Part shown: positions 26,703 to 40,300 of the stretch, piece after piece
How positions within the stretch are numbered: the first letter of the stretch is position 1
Layout of the letters: every line of letters starts with the position of its first letter
Assembly: GCA_003344405.1 (NCBI GenBank)
Contig: NOWV01000022.1
Location: 682,001 to 746,000, forward strand
Direction: 5' to 3'
Length of the DNA: 64,000 bases
DNA from: Trichoplax sp. H2
Lineage: Eukaryota; Placozoa; Uniplacotomia; Trichoplacea
Made by a program: the position numbers and the translations under genes
Notes under the pieces: model-generated
The model's input: only the letters and a program-made list of their open reading frames with translations
Database searches by the model: none
Told to the model about the DNA's origin: nothing

Positions 26703-27299
26703 TTTGTTACTATTGCGGTAAAGTCCGAAAAGTAGGCGTGCAATTGTAGCCAAGAGTGAAAAATAGTGGATGTATTTTGGCTGGAGTGGAGTATACAAGT
26801 GTCCAGTTGACCAATGGATACACTACAAGGTAATGTTGGAGCGCACTTTCCAAATGGCCAGAAAGTGTGATTGACGAAGCAAATATTGATGCAATGTTGC
26901 CTCTTGGCAGACTGCTTGCAGCCAGTCAGTGAATGGATACTCTCTCGAGACCGTGGAGTATAGTACTGTACTGCTCTTCACGGGCTTGCTGTGTGGTCGT
27001 GTCAGCGAGCGAGCTCATACAAGTTAGACGTCAAGAAGTTGCAGTCGTTTATAAACAGAATGAATCAAGTGAGTAGAGTACATTATAGTGTCCGGTACTT
27101 GTAGAATGTGTAGTACTGTGCCCTGCAGTCCACATGCTCTGCGCTGTACTGTACAGTGAGTGTACACTCAGTCACTACGGTACTGTACATTGAGCATGCC
27201 TAGTTTTAACTTCTACTTACAGTACCAAGTCGATTTGCTACAGTACCAACCTCAACGACGTGTCAGTTTTTCAGTGGCTAGCTTGTCCGGTCTCTTTCT

Positions 27300-27405
27300 G
27301 TTTAGTACTGTACACTGTATAGTAGACGACAGACCAGACTAACTTACAGTACTGTACAGTACAGTATTGTATGTATTGTACTGTACACTGTACTGTAGAC
27401 AAGAC
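27300..27405. repeat. GTACTGTAC/GTACAGTAC palindrome cluster
   Basis: Two blocks of alternating TACTG and CAGTA pentamers, including GTACTGTACAGTACAGTA and TGTACTGTACACTGTACTGT. They lie in the middle of the BFR1-like/RIOK3 divergent region. Confidence 0.85.
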
Positions 27406-28377
27406 TATCAAGACCTCCAAACTTGAATTGTAACTGTACTAATACTGTTCATGACAGTAGTGTACGGACAGTAGTATGGACATATTGCTTACTGTACTGT
27501 AGTTTTGGAAATAACGGTTTGCCTTGAAACATCATTTACCAAAAAATTGACGTTGTACAGTAATTCTGACAACGGATCCTTGTAGATCAACTCATTCTCT
27601 TTATCGACTGATATAAAATGTGTTATAAGATCGCCCAATTCTTATGCATTCACTTTCACTAAAATCCTACATATGAGCCCGTCCTCCCTCACACTGTACA
27701 GACTGTGTAGTCAATTCGCTGTACAGTACAGTGACAAGACTACAACAGTCCAGTATTGTACACTACTACAGAATAGCCCGACCCGGCCTAGGACTCGAAG
27801 GTGGACACTCCTTTGAACGGACAGGCATTTGGCCAACTTGGGTTAACAAATTGTGTCAAACACTTGGTATGCAGACAGTCGATTCTAGATTGACTGATTT
27901 TTTCGAAATGAATGAATATTACATTGTACTCCATTGGCTGTTACTAAGCTTTGCTTGCAGCAGTCACTTTAGGTCATTCATCTTCTTCAAATTAATACCA
28001 GTGATTTACAAAACAGACTGGGAAAATCCATACTGAGTCAGTATTTTGGGACATTTACGGTCTGAAATGGTATGAAAAGTCCGTCCATCTGCGGATAGTG
28101 TCCACTGTAGACTCTCTTATGAAAGGGTCTCTAGTCTCCACTATCCACTAGTCCACTCACTGTCCAGTGTCCGGTCCAGTCCAGTCGTAAGAGAGTGAGC
28201 GTGCGCAAATGACGTTTATTGATATCATGAAATAAATCAATCATGACATCACCGATGATGGATCACTTTTTGCTGATGCAACAAAATTTGGCAGCTATCT
28301 GTCAGTCTGTATCACTGACACTACCCCAGTAACTGAGTACAGTACTGTACTGTAATAATGGTACGCTGACTGACGGT

Positions 28378-28401
28378 CTGGTCCGGTCCGGTCCGGACCA
28401 G
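28378..28401. repeat. GGTCC-rich palindrome
   Basis: CTGGTCCGG (28378-28386) and CCGGACCAG (28393-28401) form a 9-bp perfect stem. The 14-mer CTGGTCCGGTCCGG (28378-28391) occurs in reverse complement at 46273-46286, in the EMC2/DIDO1-like divergent region. Confidence 0.75.
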
Positions 28402-28661
28402 ATGATACTGTAAGCTTGGCTTCAAAGAAATTTCTGCCCAGTCAACACTTTTTCAATGAATGTAGACGACGATGGGCTCTTTGGACGACAGTGTTATGAC
28501 TGTACGCCTGTCTACTGTATGATACACAGTAATGAGGAATGATCGCTTTGCTAGCCTTTGCTACTCTCTATAAGTACTCTTAGTATGCAAGACCAAAGGG
28601 CATTTCCTAAACTTTCTGGTCTCTCTTACCATCCTTTGCCGAGTGGAGAATAATTTGACCA

Positions 28662-31600
28662 ATGGCAGCAAATGATGCCGTTAAGAATCCTTGGTTTAAA
28701 AACCAACCTTTACCAAGCCCCTCACAAGACTGTTCATTACAAAATGTGATGGATGAAGAGCTAGCTAGAGTATTACAACGAGGGGAAGATAATCCAATCC
28801 AATTTCAACATGGAACCATCAATCTTGTCGACCAAGTCAATCCTACTTGTGAGAGTGATCATATTTTAGCCCAGATGCTACAAAATCAGTACGATTTCGA
28901 ATATGATCAAAGTTTAGAGCTAGAGGAAAGAAAGATGAATGGAAATAATGGAAAAGGTAAGTCAAGAGTGATAGACCAGTGGAAAATTGCATACGACTGT
29001 CTTGATAGGATATACTGACTGTACACTGTACAGTATCAGTATTGGGAACGGCCCCCCCTGTACTGTACAGTATATATATATACTGTATATACAGTATGAC
29101 ATAAACACTCTATACTGTACTGTACAACAGTTTTAAAAGCAGTCTGACATCCTACTTTAATGATAACAATCTAAATACAAGAAGGAGAACGATTCTCCTT
29201 CATCGTAGCTTTATCCAAATACTTTACAGATGTGAAACTGTTACTCTATTCTAGGATGGTAGAAATAGGCAGTTTACATTGATAACATGAACTGCTACTT
29301 TAATGATAACAATCTAAATACTGTACTGTGTTTGGTCAAAAAAATTGCGTTGTTAGAAACTAGCGTTTTTACTATATAGACCCTGATTATATCGATGATT
29401 GTCACACGTTGTACAGTATTCTAAGGCTAAGACTATTCTTTCAAAACCTTTTATTAATCATACTTCAACTTACTTATCATAACTTGTCAGTAAAGGTATG
29501 CGTTTTAAATTGTTTTCATAATTTATCTTACCATAGTTACCATATCATATGATAACTATCGCTGTATGCATCCTCTGGATAAGGAATATTACTGTGATGC
29601 TGGCCTAATAGTAGGTAAGACAACGATAGTATTGATAGCAAAAGAATGAACTAACAATCGCAATTGTTATTTTGCGTATTTCCTTTAATAAAAAAAAAAC
29701 CTTCCATGTTAGTAGTCTATTAGCTTTAAAACGTCTACTGGTTTAAGTTAAATACTATACCCATGCAGTATATGCGAGTTCGGTTATAACTCCAAAATGC
29801 ATATCATAATCTGTATTTTAATGATGTATGCTATTAAACCTATTTTACGACTTGTTATTGTATTTGTAAATACGCGTATAATATCGTATCCATTTACGTG
29901 AATATCAAATAAAAGTTAAAAGTACAGTAGAACTACACGTGAATAGGCTTATTCGATTGTCACAATTGAGTAGTACTCTTTATGGTTGTATTTCATATGC
30001 TTACATATTTCTATCGGTAGCATAAAGTGACTTTTTCGGTGATCCCTATCTTTGCTAGATACCACTGCTACTGATGAAACGTACAACGATAACGAGGACA
30101 AGACTGATACAAAGCTGCCAAAAAAGAATACAATCACAACCAAGCATGACTACGATATCTGCTGTCGGAAGAATACTAAAAGCATGGAAAGTAAAGTAAG
30201 TTTCGAATCGATTCATGTACAGTCGATACTGTACTATGCTTTCGTTGTTTTCTATGCTATTGAAATTTATAAAAGTACACTACAAGTAAGCGTAAAATAT
30301 TAAATTAAAGTTTTCCTAATAACATAAGGATGTTTTTAGAGTACCCTAGATGGAAATTTTTGTAACCTATAGCAAACATACGGTCGATCACTCTAAAATT
30401 TAAAAATGCTCTCAAAATAGTGAAATCGCTTAAAGTATTTGGATGTCGCTTTTCGTACTTTAAAAGCATTAATACAATAATTTATTAATGAATATCCTGT
30501 ATCAAGGTTCAAGCTAATTTTATATGTGTTCGTATTTTTCGTCTACAGTTTCCTCCAAATTTTCGATGCGGTGATTTAAATGATGCATCAACTGAAGTCA
30601 AGATACCTAATCATGTCTACAACTCCTTAAAACAACATTCATTCCGTGAAGATCGTCAAAGTCATCGACTTCATGAAAAGAAGGAACATTCAACTCATGT
30701 AAGATAAGGAAAATTAATTACATAATTGTATGCAAATGGAACATAATAAAAGCATAGCAGCGAATCATGTATATTAGTCCATTGGTAACACTTGATTCAA
30801 AATTTAATAGGAGCAAGCACTAGACGAAAAAACCCGTTTACTAATATACAAGTTAGTTAATAATGGTACTTTGGAGAATGTTGGAGGATGTTTTAGCACT
30901 GGTAAAGAAGCTTGCGTATTTTATGCAACGGGAGGACAGTAAGTGAATCCGGGGTTTACAGTTTAGATATATACGCTTTCTTGAAAGATTGATTTTATCA
31001 TACTGATAAATTTTTGAACGAATTCTTAGATCTTATCAATTCATGCTTATTGATAACTTGTTAAAATTGAATTGTTGACAGACTTGAAAAGATAGATCTG
31101 CCCGCCGAATGTGCCATCAAAGTATATAAGACAACGTTAAACGAATTCAAGAATCGCGACGAATACATTAAAGATGATTACAGATTTAAGGATAGATTTA
31201 GTAAACAAAATCCTCGGAAAATTGTTCGGTTATGGGCAGAGAAAGAAACACATAATTTACACAGGTTAGTTGAACGATCAAAAGTTTATGTATAAGACGG
31301 AATGATTATGCTAGATTAAATAGTTTTTGTTACTGATCAACTATTTGTAGACTACAAGCAGCTTCCATCCATTGCCCTCAACCACTTTTGCTACGAAAGC
31401 ACGTATTAGTAATGAGTTTCATTGGTCTTAATCAGAAACCTGCGCCGAAGTTGAAAGACGCTAAATTGTCTTACTCCGATATCACTGCCGCTTACAACCA
31501 GTGCTTGCAGGTAAAAGTGCTTAAAATTATTAACTTCGTTTCTGCAGCTACCTGTAATCGCTACGTGTAGACTTCAGTTTGTGGGTTATATTTCACTATT

Positions 31601-32099
31601 TTTGTAGATATAACAGACTCTGCTGTAAAACGTATATATAATTTCTTAGTATTAAGTGGTCGATCATTCGGTAGAATAATTCAATTCCATAATGAGTATT
31701 TATAATAAGTTAATACATTGACAAGTTTTCCCAATTAGTGTCTAGATTTAATCATAGTATCTTTGTGTTAATGTCTTTTTTAATATTTAGGCAATGAAAA
31801 CCATGTATCACAAGGCAAAGTTAATTCATGCCGATCTAAGCGAATATAATATTCTATGGCACGAAAGTAAAATTTGGATTATTGACGTCAGTCAAGCCGT
31901 TGATAGGTCTCATCCTAAATGGGCAGAATTCTTGCTCCGGGATTGTAGAAATATTTCCCGATTTTTTGAGCAACGACTAACAAATGATGTCAAAACTCCT
32001 ATGGAGATTTTTAATTTCGTTACGGAATTGAATATTTCTGCTAACAGCGAAGAAGAATTTTTACAGATGGTTAGAACACTTGAATATATATCCTCCTAA
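28662..32099 (+). CDS. RIOK3: RIOK3 atypical serine/threonine kinase, 479 aa
   Basis: RIO-family kinase 3, cytoplasmic, linked in animals to late 40S maturation. Exons: 28662-28956, 29537-29614, 30059-30195, 30549-30698, 30811-30938, 31082-31264, 31351-31510, 31791-32099. One frame runs throughout, ending TAA at 32099. The RIOK3-specific N-terminus has DHILAQMLQNQYDFEYD and ISYDNYRCMHP, then ITTKHDYDICCRKN. The kinase core has GCFSTGKEACVF, the ATP-binding lysine in CAIKVYKTTLNEFKNRDEY, FKDRFSKQNPRKIVRLWAEKE, the catalytic loop HADLSEYN (Asp about 392, Asn about 397) and the metal-binding IDVSQ (Asp about 409). All key residues are present, so it should be active. The 3' end is open to doubt: splicing at GTTAGA after 32069 to 32161-32253 would swap the last 9 residues for 30 others. 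Confidence 0.94.
29030..29125. repeat. TACTGTACAGTA cluster with (TA)n core in RIOK3 intron 1
   Basis: ACTGTACACTGTACAGTATC, then CCCCCCC, TGTACTGTACAGTATATATATATACTGTATATACAGTATG. The flanking palindromic pentamers surround a short TA repeat just downstream of the first RIOK3 donor. Confidence 0.8.
29152..29321. repeat. 27-bp direct repeat, 143 bp apart, in RIOK3 intron 1
   Basis: CTACTTTAATGATAACAATC and the 7 bases after it occur identically at 29152-29178 and 29295-29321. The sequence between them is unrelated. Confidence 0.75.
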
Positions 32100-32681
32100 T
32101 AGCCTCTTATTTTGTACCATTAGTTTCATTCATTAATATAATTAATTTCTCCCTCTGTAGGTTTATATCCAGACGTCAAATGCCGAAGATATTGATATTT
32201 TTAAATTGCAGGAGATGAGACAAAATGTAGATCACGAGGAAACTCAATCATAATTTAGTCTCTTGCTATTATTCCGTAAACAACGATTAACTTATATGTC
32301 TGTATAAAACCTGTAAAAATAATATTCAATACAAGAATTTCGGTTTTCTGTTTGTATACTGAAGTAACGTATAACCATGTACTTTTCAAAATGATTGTCA
32401 AGTATCAGCTCATTTTGGTGAGCATTTAGAGAATAAATTTTATCTGTATACTTTCGCCTTATGTAATACGATTTTAGTGACATCGAGCTAATATCAAGTG
32501 AATGTATTCAATTTTAGTAACGTATCAGAAACTCGAAAAGGCAAACAAATTAAAGACTATAAATTTTATTTCTTGCTAAATATCAAGTACATACATGCCC
32601 AAATTGCAGCTTTATAACTACAAATCTACAATTACACCATGATAAAATTAAAATTGACTACTGCAAAATCAAGTAATTATC

Positions 32682-35600
32682 TTAGTATTTTGGCATGCCG
32701 GCTACAATGCTGGATTCAATTCCGCATTCGTCCTTGCCTCGGATGATCTTAAAGTACCCTTTAATAATAAGTTAAAAGAAATATTTCAATGAAACGGAAC
32801 TACATATTGTTAAAATTAAACAAAATAACAAATTAAATATACCTTTATCTCCCCATGTTGGATTCCAAGAGTTAGCAATAAGCCTATACAAGATATAATT
32901 TAAGGAGTAAAATATTTGATACTGTAAAATTTTGTAAATTCTATTACCAATAAAAGTATTTTAACACTGGGAACATGGGTAAGGATAGTATGATAGAAAA
33001 TAATTTACCAGTAAGGAGTATTATTTTCAGTACCCCATCCAAGGATTTTTACAGCATGGCCACCTAATGGACCACCGGTGGTATGCTGATAAACACCTAT
33101 CATGATAACATTGTAATAGGAAGATGAAACTTACTACTGTCTAAGATCTAAGCTTTAAGTAGGCTAGTATCATAGAATAAATTTTAAGATTTAAATTAAA
33201 AGGTAGTAACTAACCGCTCTTGTAACTTGGGAAGTCTGCGTAGACGGTAAATGCAGCTTCAACTGGACCGTTCATCATGATTTCTTTCTGAATTTGCTGA
33301 ATATTGTTAGTGATAGAATAGGATTTCTTACCAAAGTGTTTGTCCTGATTAAAGGTCTTATTATAGCCGGGTTGGCATTTTTGTGAGCATTTTGGAGTTG
33401 GCAATTCTTTTCCACATGCCTTAAATGGGCCTTTTACGTGATGTTCGCATTTGGGAATTTCATATGGTTGGCAGCCTTTGTGACTGTGGTACTGACCACC
33501 AGTAACGATACCATTGTTAACCCAGTAATGCCTGTATGATGAATGCGTAGTAATAGAACCGATGTAGATAAAATTCAGTTCAAGTCTTTTAAAGTAAATT
33601 TACTATCTTGCCATTATAGCATTAAATACTTGCAGATTCTAGAGTCTATGTTGTACAATTATAATTATTCACTCTATTTCTGAAAAATCGATAAAAAGCT
33701 ATCAAGCGTGTGCGAAACTTACCAAGCTTGAGGAAGGAAACCACCGTTACATCTAGAGAAATAAAATGACGTTATCATATATATACTCGTATAAACACAT
33801 AAAACTGGGACATGATAACAATTTTGAAGGGTAATATGATCATTAAAAGTATCCATAAGAAACAGTTAGTAATTTAGAAAGAAGAATAGGATGTAATATA
33901 CGATATTATGAATAAATTGTAAATACTTGCTAAATGTTACTATTGTTGATTCCTGTAGAATTACATCGGGTCATAAATTATCTGGCTTTAATGGGTACAT
34001 AAATAGCGTAACAATAGTGATCTTTTCCCAGTGATACATGCAAGACAAGCACTGCAATGTGTAAATATAAAATTGAGTTGTGATGGCCGTAAGTTCTACA
34101 CGAAGATGTAACGCTACCACGAATCAAAATACAGAGTAGAAAAGTCTTATTCGTAAAGGACGAAATAATATTTCCCCTCGCCAAGAAATACTTGTACTAT
34201 ACAATGATGACTTTTGTCTCTGTAAAATTGTAATTATGGTTTTGCTGGTACCGAAAATATCAATATATGACTGCATAACTAGATAAGATAGTTTATATTA
34301 TTGGTCATAAAATAGTTAATAAACAATCATCATTCAGTTCATTAACATTGTTAATACGTAATATGATATGAAAAAGTAACTTTCAAAGTTCGACATATAG
34401 CTGGGCAATTGTGGGTAGGTTGCAACAGTCGTGTTATTTATGAGTTGATACATGTAATACAACAAGGAAAAATTAAAGTGCATAACCGCATATGTTACGA
34501 AAGATATTTCATCGAAGTGTATAAAAACTGATTGCCAGTAATTAATGAATTATCAAATTAACTTGAGAGACAATAGTTATAAATCGAAGCACTTAAATGT
34601 AATTGTTTTTGGAAAGTGATTAAGATTGCTGACATAAATTAGGAATATTGAAGGGATTCTTATAGTTGAAGGATATATCGTAGGGAAAGGGCATGGTTAC
34701 CCACTATATTATACTGTAAGATGAGTATTGTAATATAGCTAGTTAATAGTAGGAAATTTAGAAGTCGTTTAAATTGAAGTGCTACGCTTATCCGATACAA
34801 ATGTTAGGTTACGAACATATTTTAACTTACCCCATACCGCAGCTGGTGCAACAGGTCATTAAATCTTCAGCGGAAATATGTACTTTAACTTTTCCATTAG
34901 AGTGGATACAGATTCGGTCAGTGATGGATTCAACAGCACCAAAAGACTATATGTTGAAATGGTAAGACTCATATTATTATACTGTACTGGTATAATCATT
35001 GAACTCAACAACCTTTAATACGCCTATATACAGTATATACATATTGTAGCTATGCTGCTAAAATGATTATCTGCAGGTAGTTAGATCACACCTTAACAAG
35101 TAGTTATAATTAATCATAAACAAAAAACTCAATTTTCGAAAAAATTGACCTTGCTTCCTTTTGTCATATAACGGCAGAACTGTACAGTATCACTAATATA
35201 ACAGATAACCGAAAAATCCTAGAAAATTTTCAGTCGCTCTAAATATTTCTTAAAATTTATGAATGCTACAGTCTATGGTCATGGAAACTACCACTGTATA
35301 TGATGTACAATGCACACAAACGAAAATAAAAAGAAAGAAAGGATCGCATTTACGTGTAATGACTCTTTTTTCTTATTCTTCTACGTCGATAGCTCTCAGA
35401 TACTAAACATAGAGTATTTCCGTAAAGATAGCAATGTTACTGATACTATTTACCACAATCTCTAAAATCGGCTTGTGATAGATAAAAGTTATTTACGCGT
35501 TAGACTACAGTATTTAGTTCAATAGGATTCTAGAATACGGTTTCAGGTGTTACTTCCAATTCAGGTTTTCCGATATCCATAAGAAAAATTTTGCAAAAGA

Positions 35601-36480
35601 GTGTGCACTGCACGGACAACAATAAAAATGACGAAACTAAGGATGGAAAAGGTTTCAGTAATGATGATATTGCAACACTTTAAATATTCTACTTCGATGC
35701 TATTGGCGTAAAGATATCTCATTTTCTCGAAAGTGGCATGATACAGCATTGTTGTATCACTTGTATGCTGTTCATTACTCGGCCATGAAGAAAAGAACTT
35801 TTTCAACGTTCTAATTTACATAATTTACTTATTTGCTCCAAAGTATAAAAAGCTATGATTGTAGCGCTTGAACTGTATACAGAGATCTTCATGTCTGTAT
35901 ATTTAATGCATGGCACAGATTTGAAAAGAATACTATAAGAAAAAAATCATCATCGTGCTAATATTGGTGAATGCAGAAGTAAAAAGGGTCAAAATGAAGA
36001 GTGGATAGACACCGTCATTTTTTGTTTGTACAGTGATGTAGCGTTTACATGACGTCCCTATCGATCCTTTGATATGGTCTATTTGTAATCATATTGACAG
36101 CTGCAATATTCGCTAGTCAAAGAAACGACAATAGATTGAAGACTTACCCAACAGCTACCACAAGAACCTTGGTCTCGAATCTCCCTGATACTAGGGCACA
36201 TTCTCCATTTGTCTCGTGAATCGAAGGATTTTGGTAAATCGCTGGTGTCTTCATGGACGTGGATAGGGAGTTGAAAGTGGTTAGGATCTTCCAAAGCACC
36301 ACATAAGTACTTGACATAAGATACTGGTAAACCAGCAAAATTGGTACCAGCTTTCCAGCTTGTACTCACTAGATTGACATAGTCGATCAAATCTTGCGAC
36401 AAGGGTTGATGATTGGGAAAGTAAGCGCCTTGTGCGCTGAAAACTGCAAACAAGGTGATGACGATTAGACTTGCCTTCAT
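32682..36480 (-). CDS. CTSB: cathepsin B, lysosomal papain-family cysteine protease, 333 aa preproenzyme
   Basis: C1A peptidase with both endo- and dipeptidyl-carboxypeptidase activity, made as a secreted/lysosomal precursor. Exons (minus): 36148-36480, 34831-34946, 33723-33752, 33215-33531, 33009-33096, 32843-32883, 32682-32758; one frame, 333 aa, close to the vertebrate length. A signal peptide covers residues 1 to about 18, followed by a propeptide with [15 protein letters not shown]. The active-site motif is [11 protein letters not shown] with Gln104 and catalytic Cys110. Catalytic His279 is in GGHAVKI and Asn299 in [10 protein letters not shown]. The cathepsin B occluding loop is present ([15 protein letters not shown]) with its two adjacent His, so the exopeptidase function is probably kept. 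The first exon ends right after the Cys-Trp pair; intron 1 is 1.2 kb. It is divergent from TRMT11 and convergent with RIOK3. Confidence 0.96.
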
Positions 36481-37356
36481 GTTGTTCTAGCAACGGTCAG
36501 GATAGACTGTAATGATGAAGAGGCGAAAGTCGATTTTTGTTGCCTTTGGCCTTACTTTGGTAGTATGGTATGGAACTGTGTGCAGTGCAGTAAATAATGT
36601 CACTTACATAGTTGATTTTAATTTGGTAACACTAGGGATTCCTCTATGCCATTTTGTAGTTTTTTGACTGTATACTACTGCTATAGTGACATCACTTTTG
36701 CTCGAATACCGTGCTTATGATAGTCATGTGACTGACTGATCGGACATACTGTAGTATGGACTAGAAATTGCTAGCGTAGTCCATGATTCATAGTCGTAAT
36801 TTATCGAAGAGCTTTTAACCTTTCACTAGAATGGACTGTACTTCTAGTACTAAAAGTGTACATTGTCTCGAGAATATCCTGCTAGTATCTTGATCTTGAT
36901 AACATCTTAATAGTACAGTATCAAGACTACACTGGATATTATTATCATGATAATATTATGTCAAATCTGATAGTTGACACCTCTACTACTACTAGCAGAT
37001 CATTTGCATGGCAGTCTACAGTCTAGTGTCTACGATTGCATGCCAGTAGTATGTAGCTGATTGCTAAATGATCATATTGCGTTCCTCTCTCTTTCTTTTT
37101 GACAGTTCAAAATCGAGTACAATCATAATATACACATTAAGTCTATTAATAATATACAAACTAAACTGTTATTACTAATTACTGACGCAGTGGTGTGCCA
37201 GCATGGACTACCAGATGTATCTCCCAGTTAAAGTAGTAGTTATGAGTACACTACAGGACAGACGGATAGAAGTCTAAGGGGTCCGGTGGTCCATCTGACT
37301 GAATCTTGATGTGGTCAGTTATTGCGAAGGGATACTTGGATGGCAGCCTTTTGCAG
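36481..37356. promoter_or_regulatory. divergent promoter region between CTSB and TRMT11
   Basis: 876 bp separate the two start codons. The stretch contains several half or whole TACTGTA/TACAGTA strings (near 36750, 36838 and 36913) but no dense array. No TATA box or other element could be assigned with confidence. The bidirectional role is inferred from gene orientation. Confidence 0.5.
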
Positions 37357-40300
37357 ATGGAGAGATTGAAGGTTTTCCGATATTTGTGTTACTATGCACA
37401 AGAAAATGTCAATTTTCGATTAGCTGTAAGTTCATTGAGGTTGTAGAAAGACGTATCTACAAGCTGCAGAATGGAGTACTGGAATATAGTAGCTCTTCAA
37501 TGTTATAATATTATACCATGATTGTACTAGCCTTTGTACCTCCATGGTGTAATTATTGTATCCTTTAGCTCATCACTAATATTCTTACTTACCTCTATGT
37601 TACCAATCATACTGCAAATTGAAAACTAGAAACAGGTTTATGTTACGTCAATGATAATATAATACCGCATGGATATACTGTACTGTACGTTAATAGTGCA
37701 ACAATTTTAAACTTATCAAATGATTAATGACAATATACGTATAATGCACCTTACGTCAAGAATTGTCTAAATAGCCCCCAAAGATGCTATCGTAAAGTAG
37801 CTATTTTTCGCTAAAATTAACGTAATTAATATAAATTAATTAACTGTTACGTTACCTTAAAATAAAATCAATGTTTCATTGCATGTATATATACGAGTAT
37901 AATCATTTACTAAACACATATTTAAATATTGTTTAGGAATTATACTCCATCGCAAAACTGTTAAATGTCGATTTACGTGTGGACACTGCTAATTATTCAG
38001 ATCAGGTAACGCAAAATAGCAATTTAAATTCTGTAAAACTATATAAAACTAGATTTAGTAATGATTGGGTAAATCTTAGTAAAGCAACCTTGAGATGTAA
38101 TTTATGAGGCAAATTTAGTTATATAGACTAACTAATAAATGTAACAGATGTAATCCATGATGTACAAGTCGTATACTTAAAAGCATGATGAACAATATTT
38201 GATACTTATGAGTATATCATTCATGATAAAAGACTGCAAGTATTGTTAAATATTACGTGCTGGATGTTTAAATTCGATCCGGTAAATTATAATATTAGCA
38301 ATTGCTAGTATATAACAAATTAAGAACCTGTTATAAAAATAAATATCATTACCCATAATAGTATACTACTTTATCTCAATGCAAATGAATGACATCTTTG
38401 GCAATACTGTTTTTGTTGTAAACTGTAATTCCTTTGCTCATCTAGAATCCTTTTGTTCGCATTGGTCTGCCTGATGAAGAGTCCGCTGTCAAAATTTTAA
38501 GTAGATCAGTCTTAATAAGGTAAAATTAGCATCAATAAGAGTTCTCTCTCGAAGTTGCTTGTATGTAAAGCGTTCATCAATAATATCATTTAGCAGTAGT
38601 ATCTTTTCTGCAATTACACTGTGAAAAGTAAAAAATAATCCACGCTCTAATATTTACACTTAGTTACTCATAATATTTCTTTATAATGAATTAGATCAAT
38701 TATCGATGTGTGGGCGCAAAGCACTACGTATACAGATTTATTTACTCAATTAAAAAATTTATCCGAAGAGAAGCTGGTAAGAAAAATTTGTTGGAACATA
38801 TCTTTAGCGCGTATAAAATCACATACCTTCCATTTGGCTTTTTTCTACAGCGATAATAGTGCTATATCTACCTTAATGTATTCATCGATATTCGCTAGAA
38901 AATGAATAGAAAGCCTTAAATTGATAACCACTTTATACACTTTGTAATTTTATAAGAAATATCTTTGTATAACTAACAACGATATCACGATTAGATACTT
39001 TATCTATCAAATGCAATTTTTACTCTTTTAATGCAAATTTTTTTGTATTGTCTTTATGTAATATGATCAGACGCGGTTCTATAAGGACGATTACACCTTT
39101 AGTATCAGGATAGAATCATTTAATAAGAAAGTTCCTTTTTCCCAGCAAAAGGACTTACTTATGGTATAATATAATTTAATGTGCATAACCACATTCATTT
39201 AGACTTTTAGAGTATAGCTATTTATTTAATAATTCATCAAAATTGATGAAGCAATTAATTAATAATTTATGTGAATATTTACTTTCAATCTGCAGAAACT
39301 AGATTTTTTGCCATTTGGTGGTTCTGTGAAGCTAAAACAGCCTGACTTTACCTTTTATTTATTGCAAGATTTTGGAGATGACTGTAATCAGCCACGAGAA
39401 CAGCCTTCTAGATTATTTTTTGGTCGTTTAGTAAGTATTGTTGTCTTTACAACATTATCGTAATTTATTCTTAATGAATGATATTAGATTAATAATACGC
39501 GTGGAATACTACTTCGGTTTAGAATACATTTTACGACATGTATTATATTCTAGCAATGCGTGATGTTCATAGCAAAATTCTTTTGACAATGCAGATTGGT
39601 TTCGGCCAACGAGATATACTACGAAACTATAAAGTTACTGAAAGAAAATATATTGGTAACACATCTATGTCTGCAGAATTATGCTTCCTTATGGCGAATC
39701 AAGCTTTGGCAAGTATTATTAAAATCACGTTTTGAAATTACTACACTGTCCTATCAGTCACTAACTACTGCAAGTAAATAACTTAGGTTCGCCCAGGATC
39801 CCTAATATATGATCCTTTTGTTGGGACTGGTAAGGGCCTACGCTTTATTGCTTATCTTTCAATATGTCTGTATCAATAGTTTAATACCTGTAATAATTTA
39901 GCTCTCTATTACCAATCAGATAATGCAATCCGCATACTTGTGTATTTTTAAATTATTATGAAATACTTCAGCTTATAATAGTGCTCTTTATTAGGTAGCA
40001 TAACTTTAGCTTGTGCTCATTTTGGTGCTTTTACACTTGGTGCTGATATTGATCCCAATATACTTCACGGGAGAGGTCGTTCATCAAGAGCTAAAGGACC
40101 GAAGTTTAGAGGTATCAATCCATGTATTACATCGCATCACTGTTAATATTTAATAACTTCCCTTTAAAGCTTATTTGATGACTTTTATATAATTCTTTAG
40201 GACCGGATGAGAACGTCTATGCGAACTATTGCCAATATAAACTACAGTCAAATTTTGTAGATGTTATGGTTTTAGATGCAGCCAAACCAGCATGGAAAGA

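Larger units (their letters stand above)
26703..28661. promoter_or_regulatory. divergent promoter region between BFR1-like and RIOK3, dense in GTACTGTAC motifs
   Basis: A 1.96-kb interval between two head-to-head start codons. TACTGTAC/GTACAGTA strings occur repeatedly, densest at 27140-27200 and 27300-27400, with further copies near 26960, 27720 and 28340. It also holds an open frame at 27731-28036 that I could not assign. The promoter function is inferred from the 5' ends on both sides. Confidence 0.55.

Noticed and set aside
27731-28036. 101-codon plus frame in the BFR1-like/RIOK3 gap
   Set aside because: No family resemblance, no clear splice context, and it begins inside a pentamer repeat. 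Could be a chance frame in locally more G+C-rich DNA.
34774-34965. 63-codon plus frame in CTSB intron region
   Set aside because: It is the complement of CTSB exon 2, which reads as cathepsin B on the minus strand.
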